This document shows, in pieces, positions 42,625 to 48,015 of a stretch of 48,015 nucleotides of DNA. A program made the position numbers and the translations under genes. The notes beneath the pieces were generated by a model, which saw only the letters and a list, made by a program, of their open reading frames with translations, did not search any database and was not told the origin of the DNA. Each line of letters opens with the position of its first letter. The first letter of the stretch is position 1. Origin of the DNA: Candidatus Mediterraneibacter avicola (GTDB taxonomy: Bacteria; Bacillota; Clostridia; Lachnospirales; Lachnospiraceae); contig DXDR01000074.1 of the NCBI GenBank assembly GCA_019115385.1, positions 1 through 48,015 of the forward strand, in the 5' to 3' direction.

Positions 42625-45600
42625 TCACTTTCTTATCTTCCTGAAAGCCAGAGTTCCTGCCGCAACGCAAAGCGCAACACCCGCCATTATAAAGTACAGC
42701 ATAACATTCGTCATATCTCCGGTTTTCACGGCCTGATCCTGTCCTGCATTATCTTTTCCCGCAACATTATCTTCTCCTGCAGCATCGTCCTGTCCGGAGT
42801 CAGTTCCATCTGTTCCAGTTCCTCCTGATCCGTGTCCACCATCCGGTATTGTTGAATCATCCTTAAAGGTTACTTCAATCGTATGGTCAGACGTTACATT
42901 TTCAAAAGTATATGTTCCAATACCATTTTCATCAACGATACCGGCAAGTTCTACTGCCTGTCCGTCAACCTGGATTTCTGCAATGCTGCAGCCATCATTC
43001 GGTATTATAACAAAACTCTTATCAGCTCCTTCACCTACGATCACACTGCCAGACGGAGTAATAGTTCCACCATTACCGGCTGAAGCTGTAATCGTATATG
43101 CAGTAGTCTGCCATACAACTGCAAATGGACTAAATCCGGCCCGCTCGGTATCGAACTTGATACCCGCATCGGTAAATTCTGCTTCCATTGTCTCAAGTTC
43201 ACAGGCAACGATAGCCTCTTCGACTTCTGCCTGTCCTGAAATACCATATTCACGATGCAGATCCTTATAGTGGATAACCTTGACGCCAAGCTGTTCTGCA
43301 GTGTCCTTGGTCACACCTTCCGGATATGGAAGATATACTGTGGCGCCGTAACTTGCAGACACCCAGGCGTTGCCGTTGTAGGCATCAACAAGATCGAGAT
43401 AATGGAAGTCGTAGCGGTAGGCCTGGCCCTCACCAGGCGCACCCAGGAAATCTACAGCCTTCTGCTCCATCAGCTCCTGACGTCCATCACCAAGGTTGGT
43501 CAGCAGATCGTCATCGAGCAGCCTGATTCCCTCAGCACCCACTTCGCGAACTGTTTCGTCGTTGGTATAGAACTTCGTGGGCCAAATAGTGGGGCTGATG
43601 CTGTTCTCTTTTGCAATCGCCACCGCATGCCCAACAGCCTCGGTCGGCTCTTCAGTCAGAAGCTCATACGTCGTTTCGCCGCGCTGAGTCTCGTCCACGT
43701 TCTCGATGTAGCGCACAATAAGCGTGCCGTCCTCAAACTCGGGGTTCACGTCGTTGCCGTTGATGCGCACCTCGGGAGCAGGCTCATCCTTCCAGTCAAG
43801 AGAAACCGTGTACTCGCCTGGCCTGGCATCGGACTCAACCGGGTTCCCCCGTTCGTCAAGATATGTGACCTCAAGGAGATCGATAAGCGTGCTCTCATAG
43901 GTAACGCCGTTTGCCTCGTCCTCAGCAACCGGCTCGCCGTTAACCATCATTGTCTCGATTTCGTCAACCGAGTTGTACATCGTGATTGCCGGGAATCCGC
44001 CGTCATCATAAGTCTCATCACCCTGGCCGCCACCGGTATAAATGGTGGTGTCGTCAGCAGAAAGCGTGTACTCAGCGTTATTGAAAAGCATGACCACGTA
44101 CGGCTGCCCTGGAGTCAGGCCCTCAAGCGAAATGGGAACCCAGGTATCGTTCTCAACTTCCGAAACTGTCACAGATGCGTCGTCCAATGGAGCCCCGCTT
44201 ACATCAACGGGCATATAGGCAACAAACAGTCCCGTCTTTCCAGGAGTGGAAAGGGGATCGAAACTAAACGAGTATTCAGACGCATCAGGCTGGATCCACA
44301 GACCCGTGCTTCCAACTGCCTTCCAATCACTATGCTGCCCGGCGACACCTGCCTTGAGAGCATTTACTGCGTCGGGCGTAGCACGCCCGAGATTTACATC
44401 GGCATAACCCTCAGGAAGCTCGACGGTGCCCGCGCTCACGCGCACCCGGCGTTGTTCGCCTAAAGTCCCCGCGCCAACATGCACATACTCGTATCCGGCC
44501 CCGCCGTTCTGTTCTGCAACCGCATACCCGCCAGAAGCGCTGATCTGCGTGCTGTTGTTACCGGAAATCGTGCCGCCGTTAATCTCGACAAGCGACTCTC
44601 CAGCAACCGTATAAGAAATTCCATAGCTGCCGTTATCGGTGATCGAGCCGCCGTTCATGATGAACTCGACACCCCTCCAGGAGGTCTTGCCGCTGACTTG
44701 AACGCCAGCGCCCGAGTTGCGCGCAATCTCTCCACCATTCATGGTGACAAGCGATCCGTTGTTCACGCGAATACCTAAGCCAGTGTTGTCAAGGATCTTG
44801 GCAGTGGGCTCGATGGTGCACTCGGGACGGCCACCTCCCTGGTTGACCATGTAAATCATGCCGCTCGAGGCGGTGTTGTTCTGAATGGTGCCCCTGATGA
44901 TGTACTTCGTGCCATTGCTCGAGTACAGAAGACCTCCGGCATTGTTCGACGTACAATTTTCAATTACGCCGTTCTCGCCCAACTCGATGGTTCCATACCA
45001 CGAGTAGAGCAAACACGCGGGACTCGAAGTGCAGTTCGAAATCGTACCGTCGAAGAGCACCTTATGGGAATAATCCTGACCCAAATCATCGAAGTACAGA
45101 AGCTTAAACCCATTGACATTGGAAATCCGCGAACCGCTCTCTGCGGTGAAATTGCAGAATTGTGTCCAGATAGCGGAATTGTTGCCTGCATTTTCTCCTG
45201 TAACACCGTTGATGCTGCCAGATAGTGCAGCGGAAGCGCCGCCACGCAGATGGACAGCAACGCCATTCTGGCCCTGCCAGGAGTCGGTATCACCCTTGAT
45301 ATTCTGAATGGCGCCACCGATAGCGGCGTACCCACTGTCAGCGTAAATTGCGCGGCCAACCATAGGGCTGTCGGCGCTCAGACCGCCGATGATGGAACCC
45401 TGCTCCATGGTGATGGTGCCGCCCTGCAGCCACACGGCGCCGGCTGGGCCAAAGCTGCCGGTCGCACCCTTGTCGCGATCGGCCACCGAATCGTCGATGA
45501 TCTGGCTTCCACTCTGCATGATAAGCTCGCCACTGGACAAGCGCACGGCGCACATTCCGCCATAATTTTTAAGCACGGCGCCCTCCCCGAGCGTAATAGT

Positions 45601-46254
45601 GCCAACACCGTTATAGGTGGCAATCATTCCGTCCTGCACGATGTTTGTGTTCGGAACCTCGTTCTTTCCGACAGTCGTATGGCCGTCGCCTTCGGAATCA
45701 GCCTGAACGAAGTATTCACCCTCATGAATCCCGCCATCATCAAGGACGATGTTGGTCAGGGTAAGGGAGGCAGTACCAGGACCCGCCGTGCTGTCAACCT
45801 CGATCATGGCAGGATTGTACGTAGAGCGCGCAGCATCCTGCTGCTGCGCAAAGTTCTCGCCACGCGTAAGCGTAAAAGGCCCTCCCTCTCCGCTTGTGAC
45901 AGTAAGGTTCTTACCATAATACCGGGCCGATTTCGTCATCGTAAGATCGCTCATCACATAAACGGTTGCACCGTCTTTCGCTACATCGACGGCTTTTGCT
46001 AAAGTTGCTACCGGGCTTTCCTGCGTTCCCGCTCCGCTTTCATCATTTCCTGCCGCAGATACATATACCACTCCTAAGGTATTTGCCTCAGCAGCTTGTG
46101 TTTCCACCTCTTTCTCTGCCTGTACAGCAATGCTGTTTTTGCTGGCTTTATCCGACGCTTCTACATCTTCTGCCTCTGTTGCCGCCACGACTCCCGCATT
46201 TCCCATTATCAGACAGCCTGCCAGAAGAAGCGCTGCTAACTTCCTCATTTTCAT
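42625..46254 (-). CDS. Large phase-variable surface protein with beta-helix-like region and wall-anchor-type C-terminus
   Basis: A 1,209-residue exported protein. ATG 46254 has AGGAGG 8 nt upstream; a farther ATG (46362) lies inside the invertible segment and is rejected. Signal peptide at residues ~1-25. Residues ~80-620 contain repeated short N/G-rich strands (NGGSITDNGSYG, NGGEIARNSGAG) typical of right-handed parallel beta-helices. After ~620 come Ig/carbohydrate-like domains. Residues ~1055-1130 resemble a B-repeat-type domain (GNGGTITPSG). An Asp/Gly linker and a final KTGD, hydrophobic helix and RKIRK tail suggest wall or membrane anchoring, though no strict LPxTG is present. Likely an adhesin. 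Middle codon use is GC-rich and unlike its ends. Confidence 0.88.
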   Translation of the reverse strand: MKMRKLAALLLAGCLIMGNAGVVAATEAEDVEASDKASKNSIAVQAEKEVETQAAEANTLGVVYVSAAGNDESGAGTQESPVATLAKAVDVAKDGATVYVMSDLTMTKSARYYGKNLTVTSGEGGPFTLTRGENFAQQQDAARSTYNPAMIEVDSTAGPGTASLTLTNIVLDDGGIHEGEYFVQADSEGDGHTTVGKNEVPNTNIVQDGMIATYNGVGTITLGEGAVLKNYGGMCAVRLSSGELIMQSGSQIIDDSVADRDKGATGSFGPAGAVWLQGGTITMEQGSIIGGLSADSPMVGRAIYADSGYAAIGGAIQNIKGDTDSWQGQNGVAVHLRGGASAALSGSINGVTGENAGNNSAIWTQFCNFTAESGSRISNVNGFKLLYFDDLGQDYSHKVLFDGTISNCTSSPACLLYSWYGTIELGENGVIENCTSNNAGGLLYSSNGTKYIIRGTIQNNTASSGMIYMVNQGGGRPECTIEPTAKILDNTGLGIRVNNGSLVTMNGGEIARNSGAGVQVSGKTSWRGVEFIMNGGSITDNGSYGISYTVAGESLVEINGGTISGNNSTQISASGGYAVAEQNGGAGYEYVHVGAGTLGEQRRVRVSAGTVELPEGYADVNLGRATPDAVNALKAGVAGQHSDWKAVGSTGLWIQPDASEYSFSFDPLSTPGKTGLFVAYMPVDVSGAPLDDASVTVSEVENDTWVPISLEGLTPGQPYVVMLFNNAEYTLSADDTTIYTGGGQGDETYDDGGFPAITMYNSVDEIETMMVNGEPVAEDEANGVTYESTLIDLLEVTYLDERGNPVESDARPGEYTVSLDWKDEPAPEVRINGNDVNPEFEDGTLIVRYIENVDETQRGETTYELLTEEPTEAVGHAVAIAKENSISPTIWPTKFYTNDETVREVGAEGIRLLDDDLLTNLGDGRQELMEQKAVDFLGAPGEGQAYRYDFHYLDLVDAYNGNAWVSASYGATVYLPYPEGVTKDTAEQLGVKVIHYKDLHREYGISGQAEVEEAIVACELETMEAEFTDAGIKFDTERAGFSPFAVVWQTTAYTITASAGNGGTITPSGSVIVGEGADKSFVIIPNDGCSIAEIQVDGQAVELAGIVDENGIGTYTFENVTSDHTIEVTFKDDSTIPDGGHGSGGTGTDGTDSGQDDAAGEDNVAGKDNAGQDQAVKTGDMTNVMLYFIMAGVALCVAAGTLAFRKIRK

Positions 46255-46306
46255 GTATTCTCTCCTCCTCTTAATTTCTTGCAGCATATTTTCGGTTTGC
46301 CCGAAA

Positions 46307-46331
46307 ACCACATAATTTACCTTATGTGGTA
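46307..46331. repeat. Left inverted repeat (IRL) of the invertible segment
   Basis: 25 bp, with core CCACATAATTTACCTTATG. It is a perfect inverse complement of 46585-46609. Each IR is itself nearly palindromic (CCACATAA...TTATGTGG), typical of tyrosine recombinase core sites. It lies 53 bp from the surface-protein start. Confidence 0.92.
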
Positions 46332-46422
46332 TTGCATCGTATTTTCTGCAATGTAACGGCATGAAAATGACATTTCTTCTTCCACTGAAAACGAACAGAT
46401 CAAAAAGGGTAAACTAAAGAAA

Positions 46423-46450
46423 CCTTTTCTGTATTTTCCGAGAGAAAAGG
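46423..46450 (-). terminator. Hairpin inside the invertible segment
   Basis: CCTTTTCT and AGAAAAGG form an 8-bp stem. On the minus strand the tail is TTTCTTTAG, so in this orientation it could stop recombinase read-through into the surface gene. After inversion it would lie behind the promoter. Confidence 0.5.
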
Positions 46451-46516
46451 CTTATTTCGCACGCTTAAAATTATTAAAGACTTTCTAAAAATCACCAAAA
46501 ACCATGATTCGCTTTG

Positions 46517-46545
46517 TTGACACTGAAAAAACCATGAGCTATACT
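46517..46545 (+). promoter_or_regulatory. Near-consensus promoter inside the invertible segment
   Basis: TTGACA (46517-46522), exactly 17 nt, TATACT (46540-46545), plus strand. It points toward the 3' end of the recombinase gene, away from the surface-protein gene. No promoter of comparable quality was found in the opposite orientation. Confidence 0.88.
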
Positions 46546-46584
46546 ACAACTAAGTAGCTTTTTTTATGTACAACTGCTTATATC

Positions 46585-46609
46585 TACCACATAAGGTAAA
46601 TTATGTGGT
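46585..46609. repeat. Right inverted repeat (IRR) of the invertible segment
   Basis: 25 bp, inverse complement of 46307-46331 (core CATAAGGTAAATTATGTGG). Its last base is also the last base of the recombinase stop codon (46609-46611 on the minus strand), so inversion leaves the recombinase intact. Confidence 0.92.
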
Positions 46610-47454
46610 CATATAATCAATCCAAGCTTATCTATTTTCCGGCTGTGTTCTCCACTTGAAGTAATAATATATATTCGTGTCGTATTGATATTGGTATGCC
46701 CTAAAATATCCGCCAGTTTTGCAATATCTTTATCCGTTTCGTAAAAACATTTTGCAAATAAATGCCTCAAATTATGAGGGAATACTTTCTTTTCAACCAC
46801 TCCTGCCTTTGCACATAGTGCTTTCATCATTTTCCATATATTAAAACGATCCAGTGGTCTTTGATTTCTTGTTACAAAAATCGGCCCAGTGCATATCCGT
46901 CTCTGCCCCATATATGTTTTCAGCCGTTTTTTTAATTTTCCTGCAATCAGGATTATTCTGGTCTTTCCTTTTAACCGGACGACAGCTTCCCCACAGGCAA
47001 CCGCCTCCGCTGTAATATACTGCAATTCTGACACTCGAATACCTGTTCCGCAAATTGTCTGGATTATCATAGCCAGTTTCTCATTGCCCTGCTTTCTGGC
47101 TGTATTTACCAACATCTGATACTCCCGTTTCGACAGTTCGCGCTCTTTTGGACAATACGCTCTTTTTTGGATACTGATCTGCCTGATCCTCAGATCTTTT
47201 CGTCCAATATACTCAAAAAAACCATTCAGTGCCGCAATTTTAGTATTAACACTGCTTGGCTGATACTTTTGCTGCATATCTTTCTTGTAATCAATTACAT
47301 CCTCTTTCGTTACCGCGCTCTGTTTCATTTCCTCTATAAATTTCCCTATATCCCTCTGATATTGTTTTCTCGTTTGCTCACTTCGCTCCATCTCTTTCAG
47401 AAACTGCATGTATTCTTTCAGTTTCAACCTCATTGTTTTTTTATTCATCTTCAT
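46609..47454 (-). CDS. Tyrosine recombinase, predicted DNA invertase of the adjacent switch
   Basis: A 281-residue phage-integrase-family recombinase. The N-terminal SAM-like DNA-binding domain (residues ~8-95) precedes the catalytic domain with Arg in GTGIRVSEL, Lys in RLKGKTRIILI, HxxR in HNLRHLFA, His in LGHTNINTT and the nucleophile Tyr in TRIYI. All catalytic residues are present. AT-rich codon use differs from neighbours. The gene ends at IRR; recombinases adjacent to inverted repeats and surface genes usually act as site-specific invertases. A GACAGGG/CCCTGTC stem (47480-47507) lies in its leader. Confidence 0.93.
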   Translation of the reverse strand: MKMNKKTMRLKLKEYMQFLKEMERSEQTRKQYQRDIGKFIEEMKQSAVTKEDVIDYKKDMQQKYQPSSVNTKIAALNGFFEYIGRKDLRIRQISIQKRAYCPKERELSKREYQMLVNTARKQGNEKLAMIIQTICGTGIRVSELQYITAEAVACGEAVVRLKGKTRIILIAGKLKKRLKTYMGQRRICTGPIFVTRNQRPLDRFNIWKMMKALCAKAGVVEKKVFPHNLRHLFAKCFYETDKDIAKLADILGHTNINTTRIYIITSSGEHSRKIDKLGLII

Positions 47455-47479
47455 AAACCGCCTTTCTGCCTAAAACGCC

Positions 47480-47507
47480 GACAGGGTAATCCTCCTCTCT
47501 CCCTGTC
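47480..47507. promoter_or_regulatory. Leader hairpin of the recombinase gene
   Basis: GACAGGG and CCCTGTC are separated by 14 nt that include an AGAGGAGG-like stretch on the minus strand, ~25 nt upstream of the recombinase start. A stem here could influence recombinase expression. The rest of 47508-47625 shows no clear promoter. Confidence 0.4.
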
Positions 47508-47625
47508 AACTTTCGCCTTTTATTTTTCTATGCAGGAGGAAACTCTATACTCTATTCTGACGGTTTACTTCTACTTTTTATACCAGATTTGTACTTTCTT
47601 GTATATAATTCACACTATCGGGGGT

Positions 47626-47717
47626 AATCACCGGAAGTGGCAAAAGGCACATTCCGGAATTGTAAGCGGTCGCCAAGGTCTCGGGCAAGCCCGGACTTTG
47701 GCTCGTCGCCGATACAA
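47626..47717. repeat. 92-nt structured repeat, copy 2 (next to the tRNA genes)
   Basis: Second copy of the double-hairpin element at 14936-15027, in the same plus-strand orientation, with about 7 substitutions, mostly in loops or at weak pairs. It lies immediately downstream of the tRNA terminator. Confidence 0.8.
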
Positions 47718-47720
47718 AAA

Positions 47721-47746
47721 AAGACTGAAACAATCGTCTCAGTCTT
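47721..47746 (-). terminator. Terminator of the tRNA operon
   Basis: AAGACTGA and TCAGTCTT form an 8-bp stem (imperfect loop) followed by a T-run (TTTTTTTG) on the minus strand, just 3' of tRNA-Leu. Confidence 0.85.
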
Positions 47747-47755
47747 CTCATCTTA

Positions 47756-47841
47756 TGCCGCAGACCGGAATCGAACCGGTACGGGTATCACTACCCACGG
47801 GATTTTAAGTCCCGGGCGTCTGCCAGTTCCGCCACTGCGGC
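47756..47841 (-). tRNA. tRNA-Leu (anticodon UAA)
   Basis: An 86-nt class II tRNA with long variable arm. The acceptor stem is GCCGCAG/CTGCGGC, discriminator A; anticodon loop ACTTAAAATC gives TAA; T-arm is GGTTCGATTCC. CCA is not encoded. It follows tRNA-Asp on the minus strand, 44 nt apart. Confidence 0.96.
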
Positions 47842-47885
47842 AGCTATAAAATTGAATTTCTCTCATCATAATATGATAAGAGAAA

Positions 47886-47959
47886 CGACCCAGAAGAGAC
47901 TCGAACTCTCGACCTCCGCCGTGACAGGGCGGCGCTCTAACCAACTGAGCCACTGGGCC
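47886..47959 (-). tRNA. tRNA-Asp (anticodon GUC)
   Basis: A 74-nt tRNA. Acceptor GGCCCAG/CTGGGTC, D-loop AGTTGGTTAGA, anticodon loop CTGTCAC gives GTC, T-loop GTTCGAGTC. CCA is not encoded. It is first in the tRNA-Asp/tRNA-Leu pair on the minus strand. Confidence 0.96.
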
Positions 47960-48015
47960 TTGCTATTCGCACTTACGTGCAATGCATTACATGCCGACAT
48001 TTTTCGCGAATATTT

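Larger units (their letters stand above)
46307..46609. other. Predicted invertible promoter segment (phase switch)
   Basis: A 303-bp segment bounded by perfect 25-bp inverted repeats, between a surface-protein gene and a tyrosine recombinase gene. It contains a strong promoter that points right (plus strand) in this sequence and a stem facing the surface gene. Inversion would place the -10 at about 46371-46376 on the minus strand, ~115 nt upstream of the surface-protein ATG. Inference: ON/OFF control by inversion; this copy is OFF. Confidence 0.88.

Noticed and set aside
43255-44463. A 402-codon plus-strand frame inside the surface-protein gene
   Set aside because: It is an antisense shadow of the GC-rich part of the surface gene; it has no ribosome binding site and no recognisable domain.
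46255-46362. Surface protein start at the upstream ATG (46362)
   Set aside because: It lies inside the invertible segment, gives no signal peptide at the N-terminus and lacks a ribosome binding site; ATG 46254 has AGGAGG and a signal peptide.
46332-46584. A minus-strand promoter in the current orientation of the invertible segment
   Set aside because: Only weak matches (for example TTGGTG with AATAAT) were seen; none compares with the plus-strand TTGACA-N17-TATACT.
1-48015. CRISPR arrays, complete IS elements or rRNA genes
   Set aside because: No regularly spaced direct repeats, intact transposase frames or rRNA-like sequence were found on reading both strands.

Overview
The window looks like chromosome from a gut-type member of the Lachnospiraceae (Clostridia, Firmicutes). 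The evidence is mid-GC coding with AGGAGG-type ribosome binding sites, TTGACA/TATAAT promoters, an acc/fab operon built on FabK rather than FabI, a MarR-type (FabT-like) regulator, and a large selenium module. Species cannot be fixed from the sequence alone. Nearly all genes from 1 to 15,670 and from 25,153 to 39,000 lie on the minus strand.

Region by region. 1-1.6 kb: an envelope protein cut by the window edge, a flavodoxin and a lipoprotein. 1.7-6.2 kb: a heterodimeric ABC exporter-fold pair with a TetR regulator; the leader holds a DtxR-like palindrome, and a wide palindrome lies over the regulator's own start region. 6.3-15.8 kb: a selenium block in transcription order yedF, selD, selA, selB, lysR, nifS-like, yedE, tusA-like, DUF3343. 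selD is itself a selenoprotein gene, with an in-frame UGA at codon 16, so its true 5' end lies upstream of the longest uninterrupted reading frame. 16-17 kb: azlCD on the plus strand. 17.1-19.8 kb: an AT-richer metal-resistance island with a tyrosine-recombinase remnant, a P1B ATPase and a CsoR-type repressor with matching operators, ending in a ~100-nt inverted repeat. 19.9-23.6 kb: iorA-iorB-paaK for aryl-pyruvate oxidation. 23.7-27.4 kb: housekeeping genes (methyltransferase, membrane protein, sirtuin, HD phosphohydrolase, lysine/alanine-rich DUF6465 protein).

27.4-39.2 kb: a full type II fatty acid operon, fabH-acpP-fabK-fabD-fabG-fabF-accB-fabZ-accC-accDA(fused)-second fabK-like-fabT-like. 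Its promoter carries a perfect FabT-type palindrome over the -10 and is bracketed by two ~164-bp inverted repeats. 39.2-42.5 kb: a two-part chromate-type transporter with a divergent LysR, a HAD hydrolase and a BFD-like [2Fe-2S] protein.

42.6-47.5 kb is the most striking locus. A ~1,200-residue surface protein is separated from a tyrosine recombinase by a ~300-bp segment bounded by perfect 25-bp inverted repeats. The segment contains a near-consensus promoter (TTGACA-N17-TATACT) that in this sequence points away from the surface gene. This has the anatomy of a recombinase-driven phase switch captured in the OFF orientation. The window ends with tRNA-Leu(UAA) and tRNA-Asp(GUC). A 92-nt structured repeat lies beside them, and its second copy sits just upstream of selD.
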